A stretch of DNA of 47,199 bases from Phycisphaerales bacterium (GTDB lineage Bacteria; Planctomycetota; Phycisphaerae; Phycisphaerales; UBA1924). This document shows positions 35,793-44,542 of the stretch, piece by piece. The DNA is taken from the NCBI GenBank assembly GCA_022843545.1, contig JALHNL010000017.1:1-47199 (forward strand), in the 5' to 3' direction. The stretch's first letter is position 1. Every line of letters begins with the position of its first letter. The translations under genes and the position numbers were made by a program. Below the pieces are notes generated by a model, which did not search any database, had not been told where the DNA came from, and was given only the letters and a program-made list of their open reading frames with translations.

Positions 35793-37769
35793 ATGAACAC
35801 CCCCGCCTTCGAAGCTCTCGAACCCCGCCAGTTGCTCGCCTTCTCCGGCGCGTTCACCGACGCCGACGGCGACCCCTACACCGTCGAACTCACCGGGCCC
35901 GGCACGGTCGTGGTGCAGACTTCCGACGACATCGACGACAACGACCCCACCACGGGGTTCGCCTTCGCCCTCAGCGTCACCGGCACCACGGCGGCCTCGC
36001 GCCTCAAGATCAACGTGGGCCAGTCCCCCACCGGCGACGGACGCATCATCGTGGGCGAGGGCCTCTTCAGCGTCCTGCGCAGCGCGAGCCTGCCCCGGGT
36101 GGACATCCAGATCAGCGCGATCTTCGTGGACGTGGGGCAACTGACGCTGGGCAACCTGCTCAGCGGGTCCTCCATCGAGGTGAGCGTCGCCCAGAGTGCC
36201 AACAACTTCGGGGCCCGCACGGCCGCCTTCAACGACATCGGCGACAACGGGGACCTGGAGTTCGGCGAGTTCCTCGCCCGCGTCACCATGAACAACTCGG
36301 TCTTCGCCGACATGGGCTTCGACGAGGGCGTGGGGCTCTTGCAGAGCAAGAACGACCTGATCGGGCGGCTGGACGCGGACCCCACGGCGGTCTTCTCGCA
36401 GATGCGCGCCGGCGGGGTCTTCCGGATGCGGGCCAACATCGGGTCGGACGTGAAGTCGATCGTGTGCGAGCACATTCAGCGGGTGGGAAGCTTCGCGTTC
36501 AGGACCGCGGGGTCGATCGGGTCGATCAGCGCCAAGACCACCAACGACGGGGTCTTCCAGGCCAAAAACTTCGGCAAGGTGACGGGGGAGTCCTTCAGCG
36601 GCGTGCTCTCCGCCTTTGAGCCCGACGCCAAGGGGAACACGTTTGGGTCCCTCCGCTTCACCGGCGCGCTGACCGGCGTGATCACCATCACCGATCCCCC
36701 CGTGCCCGCCGCCGGGATCCCCGGGCGCATCGCCTCGCTCGTGGCCGGGTCGATGAACGGCGCGCAGATCCTGGCGGGGTCCATCGGGACGCTGCGGGTG
36801 GCCGGGGCGATCTCGGGCGGCTCGGGCATCAACCTGCTGCAGACGACCGGGATCGCCCTGCGGTCCATGATCGTCGGCGGCACCTTCACCCTCTCCAACC
36901 TGCAGACCGCCGCGGGCGCGGGGGTCGCCTCCTTCCGGGCCCAGGGGTTGGTGGGGGCGTCGGTCGAGGTCGGCTTCATCACCTCGCTGCGCGCCGGGAC
37001 CGGCCCGAGCGGCGGCGTGCGGAACTCGATCATCAACTTCTCCGGGGCCGACGCCCAGGGCTTTGCGGTCAAGACCGCCGACTTGGGCGAGACGCTCGAG
37101 GGCAGCGACTTCCGTGTGATCAATAACGGCTCCGGGGCCATGGGCACGCTGAAGGCCCGGGTCATCTTCGACTCCGGGATCAGCGCGGCCTGGTTCGGGT
37201 CGGTCACCGCCACCGGCGTGCCCGGCGTCTTCGGCGACGTCTTTGTTCAGACCACGCTGCAGGCCACCGCCGTGCCCCCGGACCGGGCCTCGATCGGCAC
37301 GCTGAACCTCCGGGGCATCGTCCGCAACGCCGGGGTGGCCGCCGCCGGATCCATCAACAGCCTCACCATCGGGGCGATTCCGCCCGCGGGCGGGCTCAAG
37401 TGCAGCTTCACCGCCGGCAATTCCGCCATCACCGACGAGCTCCCCGCCGATTCGAGCACGCTGCTCCCCTCCGCCAAGATCGGGAGGATCACGATTCTGC
37501 AAAAGTTCACGGCCGGTGCGCCCTCCTACAGCAGCGCGATCTTCCTGGCCCCCACCATCGACGACATCCGGGTCAACGGGCTCATCAACACCACGGGCCA
37601 GAACGACGGCGGCCTGCCCTTCGGCTTCGCGGCCCGCACCTTTGGGAAGGTGAGCCTGAAAAACCTCGCCGGGGCGACCGTGAAGCCCGTGGTTCCCGCC
37701 GTGATCGGGGACTTCAACCCCATCAGCCCGGACAGTCCGGGGCTCTTCACCTTCCGCGTGCTGGCCTGA
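35793..37769 (+). CDS. LEPR-motif secreted protein 1
   Basis: A 658-residue protein. LEPRQLLA at 9-16 is the planctomycete extracellular N-terminal motif. FTDADGDPYTVELTGPGTVVV follows, then a long series of beta-strand repeats (SIGTLRVAGAI, SLRAGTGP, TLNLRGIVRNAGVAAAGSI) that looks like a beta-helix or solenoid. The C-terminal block GLINTTGQNDGGLPFGFAAR and KVSLKN recurs in the two following genes, and the end is FTFRVLA. It is closest to the third gene. Cell-surface or matrix role is inferred. The ATG at 35793 starts close to the motif. Confidence 0.8.
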   Translation: MNTPAFEALEPRQLLAFSGAFTDADGDPYTVELTGPGTVVVQTSDDIDDNDPTTGFAFALSVTGTTAASRLKINVGQSPTGDGRIIVGEGLFSVLRSASLPRVDIQISAIFVDVGQLTLGNLLSGSSIEVSVAQSANNFGARTAAFNDIGDNGDLEFGEFLARVTMNNSVFADMGFDEGVGLLQSKNDLIGRLDADPTAVFSQMRAGGVFRMRANIGSDVKSIVCEHIQRVGSFAFRTAGSIGSISAKTTNDGVFQAKNFGKVTGESFSGVLSAFEPDAKGNTFGSLRFTGALTGVITITDPPVPAAGIPGRIASLVAGSMNGAQILAGSIGTLRVAGAISGGSGINLLQTTGIALRSMIVGGTFTLSNLQTAAGAGVASFRAQGLVGASVEVGFITSLRAGTGPSGGVRNSIINFSGADAQGFAVKTADLGETLEGSDFRVINNGSGAMGTLKARVIFDSGISAAWFGSVTATGVPGVFGDVFVQTTLQATAVPPDRASIGTLNLRGIVRNAGVAAAGSINSLTIGAIPPAGGLKCSFTAGNSAITDELPADSSTLLPSAKIGRITILQKFTAGAPSYSSAIFLAPTIDDIRVNGLINTTGQNDGGLPFGFAARTFGKVSLKNLAGATVKPVVPAVIGDFNPISPDSPGLFTFRVLA

Positions 37770-37910
37770 GGGGCCGGCGGCGGGCGGTGGGGCCTGAAAG
37801 AGGGGAACGCAGCGCGCGAGAGCCCCGATCAGGGGCACTGGGCGAACTTGGGTGGGGAGTAGATTGCGGAGGCCGCGCTGTGGTAGGCTGACAGGCCAGG
37901 AGAACAACCC

Positions 37911-40136
37911 ATGGCTCTGTCGCGCTGCGCCCGGTCGTCGGCTTGGCTGGAGACTCTTGAAGCCCGCACGCTGCTGGCGGGCTCGCATGTCCACACGGAT
38001 CTGGACGGCGACGTCTTCACGATCTCGGTGATCGGGGCGGGTGATCTGGCGGTGGCGGGCTCGGTCACGGACTTCACCGGGTTCCTGCAGTCGCTGAACG
38101 TCACCAACACCAACGGCCAGTCGCAACTGCGCGTGAGCCTCACGAATCGGGCGGGCGACGGGCGGATCGATCTGGCCAGTCTGAGCGTGGGCGCGCCGAT
38201 CCGGTCGATCACGGCCGACCTCGTGGACCTGCGCACGAACGGGTCGGTGACCATCGCCGACGTGCTGAACTTCAAGTTCGGGAACGTCGCGCAGTCGCCG
38301 CAGAGCTTCCAGTTGGGGACGGCGCAGGCGCTGAACGGTTCCCGCACCGCGCAGTTCGGCCATGTGGCCGGGGGAGGCGTGATCACCGTGCTGCCGCGCT
38401 TTGGCACCATCTCCTTCGCCGACGTGGAGGGCATGAAGCTGGACCTGGTCTCCGGGGTCGACCGCCTGCGCTCCGCCGATGATCTTCGGGCGGAGATCGA
38501 GTCCAGCGCGGACGTGACGCGGATCGAGGTTCTGAACGCCCTGCGCGCCAGCGGGATCATCGCCGGCGACGTCAAGACGATCGTCGCCGAGCGGATCGAG
38601 TCGGCGAGCGGAGACTTTTTGGTGATGAGCGGCTCGGTCGGGTCCATCACCTCGCGGGGTTCCTTCGACGGGAACTTCCGGGCCGACTGGTTCGGGACCG
38701 TCAAGACCCTGAACTACTCGGGGAACATGGAGTATCGCGGGCCCGACGCCCGGGGCCTGGGGCTGGGGTCCTTCAGCGCGAAGGGGACGTGGGACGCGGG
38801 CCGGATCGCGCCCGCCGGCGGCGGCCTGGACGCCGCGATCGACAAGTTTTTGGCGTCGGAATGGACGGGGGGCGTGATCACCGGCACGGGGATCAACTCC
38901 TTCCGCGTCATCGGCGACGCGACGAACCTGGACCTGAACCTCTCCGACCAGGCCGGCAAGCCGACCCTGGGGGCCTTCACCGTGGGCGGACGGGCCAGCG
39001 GCCGGGTCGACTTCATCGGCGACGCCGGGGCCCTGCGCTGGGGCCACTCGAGCGCGGTTGACCCGTTCGTGATCGAAGACATCGGCGCGGAGGCGGGCCG
39101 CGTGCGGTCGATCGCGATCACCGACCGCCTGGCGGATTCGTCGGTGGACGTGCTGGTCGGCTATCTGGGGTCCTTCAGCGCGGCCGGGGGGCTAAAGGAC
39201 TCGGAGTTCGGCCTCCGCGGAACCGAGGCCTCGTTGATGACGTCGTTCAAGGTCGGGGGGCTGATCGACAACCTGGAGTATCTCTCCGATCCGGCGCAGG
39301 GCATCCGGTCGGTGGAGGCGGGCGGCATGGACGACACCGACTGGGACCTGGGGTTCATCTCCTCCCTGACCATCAAGGGGGTGGACCGCCGGCTCATCAA
39401 CAGCGATCTGGACCTGCGGTCGCAGGACGCCGCGGGCTTCGCGCTCCGGACGGCACGCTTCGGGGCGGGGCTGGAGAACTCCGAGATCCGGAGCATGACC
39501 GGGGGCGGGCTGGGCTCGCTCATCTCGGCCCGGTTCTTCGACAACGACATCACGGCCCCGACCATCGGCTCGATCCTGGCCACCGGCAACCCGCTGGAGT
39601 CCTTCGCGAGCATGAACGTCTGGGCCACCAGCAACCCCGCGAACGGCTTCTCCATCGGCACGATCGACATCCGCGGGCTGGCCGCGACGTCGAACATCGG
39701 CGCGGCGGGCTCGATCGACAAGATCCGCATCGCCTGCACCCACGCGCTCAACGACATGCAGGAGTTCCGCGTCTCGGCGGGCAAGACGATGGTCCCCACC
39801 GACATGCCGGCCAACCTGTCCGGCTTCGCCCCCGGGGCCCGGATCAACCGCATCGAGATCACCAAGGGGTTCAAGCTCACCAGCCAGGAGTTCACCAGCT
39901 CGCTCTTCATGGCCCCGATCCTCACCCAGATCATCATCAACGGGCTCATCAACTACACCGGGAGCAACGACGGCACCGGGATCTTCGGCTTCGGGGCCCA
40001 GGACTTCGGCACCGTGAAGTTCAAGGACGCCCTGGGCGGGCAGATCACGCTCGTGGACGTTCCGCTGGGCATCAACAACCCCGTGCCCGCCGAGCCGCTC
40101 AGCAATTTCCGCCTGGTGGGCTACCCGTCGTTCTGA
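37911..40136 (+). CDS. LEPR-motif secreted protein 2
   Basis: A 741-residue protein. The motif here is LEARTLLA (16-23), a variant of LEPRQLLA, preceded by a basic start MALSRCARSSAW. It has the same plan, DLDGDVFTISVIGAGDLAV then many short strands (SLNVTNTNGQSQLRVSLTN, GRVRSIAITD, GTIDIRGLAATSNIGAAGSI), and ends with GLINYTGSNDGTGIFGFGAQ. It is clearly more diverged from its two neighbours than they are from each other, and longer by 80-90 residues. AGGAG precedes the ATG by about 8 nt. Confidence 0.8.
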   Translation: MALSRCARSSAWLETLEARTLLAGSHVHTDLDGDVFTISVIGAGDLAVAGSVTDFTGFLQSLNVTNTNGQSQLRVSLTNRAGDGRIDLASLSVGAPIRSITADLVDLRTNGSVTIADVLNFKFGNVAQSPQSFQLGTAQALNGSRTAQFGHVAGGGVITVLPRFGTISFADVEGMKLDLVSGVDRLRSADDLRAEIESSADVTRIEVLNALRASGIIAGDVKTIVAERIESASGDFLVMSGSVGSITSRGSFDGNFRADWFGTVKTLNYSGNMEYRGPDARGLGLGSFSAKGTWDAGRIAPAGGGLDAAIDKFLASEWTGGVITGTGINSFRVIGDATNLDLNLSDQAGKPTLGAFTVGGRASGRVDFIGDAGALRWGHSSAVDPFVIEDIGAEAGRVRSIAITDRLADSSVDVLVGYLGSFSAAGGLKDSEFGLRGTEASLMTSFKVGGLIDNLEYLSDPAQGIRSVEAGGMDDTDWDLGFISSLTIKGVDRRLINSDLDLRSQDAAGFALRTARFGAGLENSEIRSMTGGGLGSLISARFFDNDITAPTIGSILATGNPLESFASMNVWATSNPANGFSIGTIDIRGLAATSNIGAAGSIDKIRIACTHALNDMQEFRVSAGKTMVPTDMPANLSGFAPGARINRIEITKGFKLTSQEFTSSLFMAPILTQIIINGLINYTGSNDGTGIFGFGAQDFGTVKFKDALGGQITLVDVPLGINNPVPAEPLSNFRLVGYPSF

Positions 40137-40250
40137 TCCTCGCCGCTGGCCGACGCGGTCCGGGCGATCTTCAATCGGGTGGATAGACTGCGCCGGGCCA
40201 TTCTGGCCCGGCCGCCCGCGAACCGCCCTCACTTTCCCGGAGATCCCGTC

Positions 40251-42194
40251 GTGCCCACCCACTTCGACGCGCTCGAACCCCGTCAACTGCTGGCCTTCAC
40301 GGGCAACTTCACCGACACCGACGGGGACGAGTACACGATCACCCTCACCGGCCCGGGCGATGTGGTCGTGGTCACGCAAGACCTCGCGTACAACGACGAC
40401 CCCCTCTCCGGGTTCATCGAGACACTCACGGTGACCAACACCACCGCGAGTTCACGCCTCAAGATCAGCGTGAAGAAAGACCCCGCGGGCGACGGCCGGG
40501 TCAACCTCCGCAACCTGAGCGCGTCGGTCCTGCGCAGCGCGACTATGCCCGCGGTTGATCTGGTGAACGTTGCGTCGTTCACCGACGTGGGGCAGCTCGC
40601 GCTCGGTGACGTGGCGGACGACGCGGCCTTGGAAGTGAGCCTTAACCCCAGCACGAACAACCTCGGCGCCCGGACCGCGTTGTTCCGCAACGTCGGGAAC
40701 GAACCGACGATGGATTTCGGCGAGTTCCTGGCGTCCGTCCGTATCAACGACTCGGTGAACATCGACTTCTTCTTCGGCGAGGGCGTGAAGGTGCTCTCGT
40801 CCAACAACAGCCTCATCGGCCGGCTGGGCGCGGGCGACACGGCGGTGTTCAGCGAGCTCCGCGCCCGCGGCCTCTTCCAGATGCGGGCCAACATCAACTC
40901 TGACATCAAGGTCATCGCCGCCAATGAGATCCAGACGTTCAACTCGAACCGCTTCCAAACCACCGGCTCCATCGCCGCGCTGACCGCCACGACCGCCTAC
41001 TACGGGTCGTTCGAGGCCCGTAGCTTCGGCTCGATCGTCCTCGGCTTGATGAGTGAAAGCACCTTGAACTGGACCGCGCCCGACGCCAAGGGCGTCGCCA
41101 TCAAGTCCCTGCGTGTCACGGGCGGCATCAACTCCAGCAGCATCGGGCCTGAAATGAACGCCACCGCCCCGGGGACCATCGCGTCGCTGCGGGCGGGGAG
41201 CATCACCGGGTCCATCGTCGACGCCGGCGCCATCACCACGTTCTTGGTCTCCGGGGGCATCACCCAGAGCAACGTCATGTTCATGAATCCCAGCGGTGTC
41301 GTCGGCCGCGCCTTCACCGTCGCCGGGCGAATCGTCAACGTCGGGATTGAAACCGCGAACTCCGCGGGCATCGCCTCGTTCAGGGCGCAGGGCCTTCAGA
41401 ACGTGTCCTTCTCCGGCGGCTTCATCTCCAGCCTCACCCTCGCTGCGGGCGACCTGGGCGGCATCCGCGGCGACTCGGTCATCACCCTGAACGGCGCCGA
41501 CAGCCAGAACTTCGCCCTCAAGACCGCCCGTCTCGGCGCGGGCCTGAACGCCTCCAGCATCATCGCCAACGCCGACCTTTCCGGCTTCGTCGGCTCCGTC
41601 ACCGGCGCATCCATCGAGAACACCAGCACGTTCATCGCCCCGCGCATTTCGCGCATGCTCCTGAGCGGCAACGCGGAAGGCTTCGCTCTGCGCGACGCCA
41701 CGATCCGGGCCATCGACGCCACCACCGGCGCGTTTTCGCTGGGCACCCTCGACTTCCGCGGTATCGTCACCAACACCAACATCACTTCCGCCGCCAGCAT
41801 CGACCGATTCACGGCCCGCGAAGTCCGCGCGGGAACCTTCGTTGATGCGGGCCGCAACCAGAACTTCTTCGGGCTCGCCCCCAACACCTCTCAGATCTTC
41901 CCGGGCAACCGCATCAACCGGATCACCATCACCGGCACCGACTTCGCCCTGAATGGAAGCGCGGCCTTCAACGCCACCGCGATCGGCACCATCACTCTCA
42001 ACGGACCCATCAACACCAGCGGTCAATTCGACGGCGGCGATCCCTTCGGCTTCGCCGCCACCACCTTCGGCCGAGTCACGCTGAAGAACGCCCAGGGCCA
42101 AACCGTCAGGCCCACCATCCCCACCGCCCCGGGCGACTTCAACCCCTTCTTGCCCGCCAGCTCGGGGAACTTCACCATCCGCGTGCTGGGGTAG
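40251..42194 (+). CDS. LEPR-motif secreted protein 3
   Basis: A 647-residue protein. LEPRQLLA at 8-15, then FTGNFTDTDGDEYTITLTGP. Repeats such as SLRVTGGINSSSIGPEMN, TLDFRGIVTNTNITSAASI and GTITLNGPINTSG resemble those of the first gene. The end is GNFTIRVLG. The start is GTG at 40251, giving an N-terminus (MPTHFDALEPRQ) that aligns with gene 1 (MNTPAFEALEPRQ) and has a GGAG upstream. The longer frame from 40179 would add an Arg/Pro-rich segment. Probably an extracellular surface or matrix protein. Confidence 0.82.
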   Translation: MPTHFDALEPRQLLAFTGNFTDTDGDEYTITLTGPGDVVVVTQDLAYNDDPLSGFIETLTVTNTTASSRLKISVKKDPAGDGRVNLRNLSASVLRSATMPAVDLVNVASFTDVGQLALGDVADDAALEVSLNPSTNNLGARTALFRNVGNEPTMDFGEFLASVRINDSVNIDFFFGEGVKVLSSNNSLIGRLGAGDTAVFSELRARGLFQMRANINSDIKVIAANEIQTFNSNRFQTTGSIAALTATTAYYGSFEARSFGSIVLGLMSESTLNWTAPDAKGVAIKSLRVTGGINSSSIGPEMNATAPGTIASLRAGSITGSIVDAGAITTFLVSGGITQSNVMFMNPSGVVGRAFTVAGRIVNVGIETANSAGIASFRAQGLQNVSFSGGFISSLTLAAGDLGGIRGDSVITLNGADSQNFALKTARLGAGLNASSIIANADLSGFVGSVTGASIENTSTFIAPRISRMLLSGNAEGFALRDATIRAIDATTGAFSLGTLDFRGIVTNTNITSAASIDRFTAREVRAGTFVDAGRNQNFFGLAPNTSQIFPGNRINRITITGTDFALNGSAAFNATAIGTITLNGPINTSGQFDGGDPFGFAATTFGRVTLKNAQGQTVRPTIPTAPGDFNPFLPASSGNFTIRVLG

Positions 42195-42197
42195 CCC

Positions 42198-42770
42198 TCA
42201 CTTCTTCCGCTTCCACTCCGCCTGGATCAGCCGCTTCCACTCCCCCCCGGCGTTCATCTCCACCGTCCACTCAAGCGCGTCGGCTGACACCAGCCGCAGC
42301 GTCTGACGCAGGGGGCTGGGCGCACCGGGCTCAAACGGCTCAAAGCCGATCTTGAGGGTCTTGCCGTCATCGGTGGTGGCCAGCGCCTCAGTGACCGCGC
42401 CGTCGTAGGCGAAGGAGTAGACCGCGAAGGCGTTCTTGCGCGGGTGCCAGGTCATCATCCCCTGGTAGCGCTGGTACTCGGTGCCGTCGGGCTTGGGCAG
42501 CCACGTCTGGGTGCGGATGTGCTTGCCGCCCATCTCGCTGGAGTAGATCGCGCGGGCCTTGAGCGGACGCCCGTCGTCCCACTTGGCGTCGATCTCCCAC
42601 TCGCCCACGAAGCCCTCGAGCGCCTTGGTGCTGCGAAGGGACTCGCTGGTCGCCCCGGCTGGCTCTCCGCCCGGCCCCGCGCCCCCCACCGCCATGACCG
42701 CACCGCCCACGCTCACAAGCGCCAGCGCCACGCCCGCCACCAGCGCCCGAAAGTCCATCGTGTTCGCCAT
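42198..42770 (-). CDS. Exported DUF1579-like protein
   Basis: A 190-residue protein with a signal peptide (MANTMDFRALVAGVALALVS, cut near residue 35). The body, LEGFVGEWEIDAKWDDG then MGGKHIRTQTWLPKPDGTEY, YQGMMTWHPRKNAFAVYSF and LKIGFEPFEPG, has the strand pattern of the DUF1579 or lipocalin-like group, small beta-barrels of unclear role. ATG at 42770 follows AAGGAG with 7 nt spacing, which rules out the longer frame. It is convergent with LEPR gene 3 (3 nt apart). Confidence 0.75.
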   Translation of the reverse strand: MANTMDFRALVAGVALALVSVGGAVMAVGGAGPGGEPAGATSESLRSTKALEGFVGEWEIDAKWDDGRPLKARAIYSSEMGGKHIRTQTWLPKPDGTEYQRYQGMMTWHPRKNAFAVYSFAYDGAVTEALATTDDGKTLKIGFEPFEPGAPSPLRQTLRLVSADALEWTVEMNAGGEWKRLIQAEWKRKK

Positions 42771-42809
42771 GATTCTGCTCCTTGTGTGTTGACCACGACC
42801 GCGCACGCT

Positions 42810-43352
42810 TCAGTTCACCGGCCAGTGCTCACTGCGGCACCGCTTGGGCGTCATCGGTCCCATCAGCTTCATCATCAGGAAGATCATCCTCACGCCCAGG
42901 CTGGGCTTGCCCGTCTCCATCACGCTCTTGAGCGTCGCGGTGATCAGCTTCCCGCCCTGCACCATCTGCTTCTGCGTCTTGGACCCCTCCGGCGCGTCCA
43001 GGATCGTCAGCGTGAACTCCGTGCCGCCCTCCGCCTCGCGAAGGTCATACCGCACGCGGCACGGCGGATCGTCCATGTTCGTGAACTTGAACGTGTGCTC
43101 CAGGCACGTCGGCGGGCGGCACACCAGGATCTCCCCCACCACGCCCGTGTGCTTCCCGCTGGGCGTGCGCATCGCCAGTTTGCTGCCCGGCGCCAGCCCA
43201 CCCGGCCCGAGCACCATGCGCGAATTGAAGAACGCCATGATCGGCGCGTCGGTCTTCGTGATCTCACGCCACACCGCGTGAATGTCCGCCTTGATGTGCA
43301 CGCGGAACACGCTCTGAGGCTTGGTCTTGGGCGTCGCTTGGGCTTCAGGCAC
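42810..43352 (-). CDS. SRPBCC / AHSA1-like protein
   Basis: A 180-residue protein of the START-like fold. It begins VFRVHIKADIHAVWREITKTD, a typical SRPBCC first strand and helix, followed by GEILVCRPPTCLEHTFKFTN, VRYDLREAEGGTEFTLTILD and KSVMETGKPSLGVRM. Such proteins bind hydrophobic ligands or partners. The start is GTG at 43352, overlapping the end of the ArsR gene by 8 nt with GAGGAG upstream, so it is translated with it. ArsR-SRPBCC pairs are widespread. Ligand unknown. Confidence 0.85.
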   Translation of the reverse strand: MPEAQATPKTKPQSVFRVHIKADIHAVWREITKTDAPIMAFFNSRMVLGPGGLAPGSKLAMRTPSGKHTGVVGEILVCRPPTCLEHTFKFTNMDDPPCRVRYDLREAEGGTEFTLTILDAPEGSKTQKQMVQGGKLITATLKSVMETGKPSLGVRMIFLMMKLMGPMTPKRCRSEHWPVN

Positions 43353-43683
43353 TTTGGGCTCCTCGTTTGCTGGCGGGCGGGTTCTCCAGCCGGTCCTTCA
43401 GGTCCGACAGCCGCCCGGCCCAGAACTTCGCATAGTCGTTCGTCCAGCGGTCATACACCCGCTGGATGGGCACCACGTTGAAGTAGAGCCAACGCTCGCG
43501 CCCCTGCTTCTCCGCCACGATCAGCCCCGCCCGCTCGAGCACGCGCACGTGCTTGAGCACCCCCACGCCGCTCATCTTGAAGTGCTCCGTGAGCCCCGCG
43601 ATGGTGGACCCGGGCGACTCCAGCAGCAGGTCCAAGATCCGCCGACGCACGGGGTGCGCCAGCGCGGCGAAGACCAGGTCCAT
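43345..43683 (-). CDS. ArsR-family transcription regulator
   Basis: A 112-residue winged-helix repressor. MDLVFAALAHPVRRRILDLL, then STIAGLTEHFKMSGVGVLKH and RVLERAGLIVAEKQGRERWLYF match the family. No metal-binding Cys cluster is present, so it belongs to the non-metal-sensing group usually linked to AHSA1-type genes. ATG at 43683 was chosen; the GTG at 43701 lies within the operator. It overlaps the SRPBCC gene. Confidence 0.88.
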   Translation of the reverse strand: MDLVFAALAHPVRRRILDLLLESPGSTIAGLTEHFKMSGVGVLKHVRVLERAGLIVAEKQGRERWLYFNVVPIQRVYDRWTNDYAKFWAGRLSDLKDRLENPPASKRGAQSA

Positions 43684-43699
43684 GGCATCGTCTCTGATC

Positions 43700-43717
43700 A
43701 CTAACCAACAAGTTAGT
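43700..43717 (-). promoter_or_regulatory. ArsR operator, ACTAAC-N6-GTTAGT
   Basis: Perfect 6-nt inverted repeat around CAACAA, 17 nt upstream of the ArsR ATG. A TAGACT hexamer (minus strand, 43715-43720) overlaps it and may be the -10. This is a typical size and place for autorepression by an ArsR protein. Confidence 0.65.
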
Positions 43718-44044
43718 CTATTTCTCGCACGCCGTCAACCCCTTCTGGCCGGTTCCGCTCGCTGGATTGCAAAACCCTCAGAGCGGGGTGGTCACGCTGG
43801 CGTCCCTCGCCTCCCACGCCCCCCACAACTCCCTCCCACAAATCACGACTTCCAGCCTCTCACCATCAGCAGACGCCATAGCCCTACGCCCCACGCCCAC
43901 TGAACCTCTGGATCCGCCCGTGAGGCCACGTGCCCTCTTGACCCGATGGCCCACACCCGCCCCGACGTTGAACCCAGCCCCCCTCGCGCGTATCGTTCCG
44001 CCCTGGCCGGGAGAACCGCACCCGCGGCACCTCTCGAAACCGAT
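43718..44044. other. Intergenic region between the ArsR promoter and tRNA-Glu
   Basis: About 330 nt without a supportable gene. It contains the candidate tRNA promoter described separately. No repeat array is seen. Confidence 0.4.
43968..43996 (+). promoter_or_regulatory. Candidate promoter of tRNA-Glu
   Basis: TTGAAC (43968-43973), exactly 17 nt, then TATCGT (43991-43996), about 48 nt before the tRNA. Each hexamer matches the sigma-70 consensus in four positions. Confidence 0.4.
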
Positions 44045-44119
44045 GGCCCCATCGTCTAGCCCGGTCCAGGACACCAGGTTCTCATCCTGGGAACAGGGGT
44101 TCGAATCCCCTTGGGGTCA
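44045..44119 (+). tRNA. tRNA-Glu (CTC)
   Basis: A 75-nt cloverleaf without encoded CCA. Acceptor GGCCCCA pairs with TGGGGTC (one G-U). The anticodon stem CCAGG/CCTGG encloses TTCTCAT, anticodon CTC. The T-arm has AGGGG-TTCGAAT-CCCCT. The start GGCCCCATCGTCTAG is typical of glutamate tRNA. Confidence 0.93.
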
Positions 44120-44124
44120 TTTCA

Positions 44125-44148
44125 CCCCCGCTCCGGCGGGGGTTTTTT
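44125..44148 (+). terminator. Rho-independent terminator of tRNA-Glu
   Basis: Stem CCCCCGC / GCGGGGG (44125-44131, 44136-44142), loop TCCG, then six T (44143-44148). It follows the tRNA by 5 nt. Confidence 0.92.
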
Positions 44149-44542
44149 GTGCGCTCACAGATTCACGAAGCGACATCCGCGTGCCCCGGCTGCGCCATGA
44201 ACCGTGGACCGGTCGTCCGCGGCGCATCCGGCGATCCGCCGGAACACCGCCGCACAGAATCTCGTGGCCCGATTGGGAATCTAGCGAAGATCGCCCACCC
44301 GGCTAGGGGATGGCGTCCACCCGCGGGACGCTCGAAAGGCAGTCGGCTCACCTTCAGCACCAGCGCAAGGCGCATGGGTTCGCCACTCATCGATCACACC
44401 CGATCCACCGGCACGGTTCGTGTGGCGCCTTCACTCTGCAGCGCACTCCAACACACTGGCGTTTAGACCGGCTCGGGCTACCTTTCATGCACGGAATGCC
44501 GCCCACCGCCCAACCCCGCCGCCGCACTCGTGAGCTTTATCC
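44149..44542. other. Intergenic region upstream of the beta-helix gene
   Basis: About 390 nt between the tRNA terminator and the start at 44543. No gene, repeat array or convincing promoter was found. Confidence 0.35.

Noticed and set aside
34803-39047. Minus-strand open frame of about 1400 codons opposite the LEPR genes
   Set aside because: Composition is Arg/Gly/Asp/Pro-rich with no domain, it is the complement of two well-supported genes, and such frames are common at this GC content.
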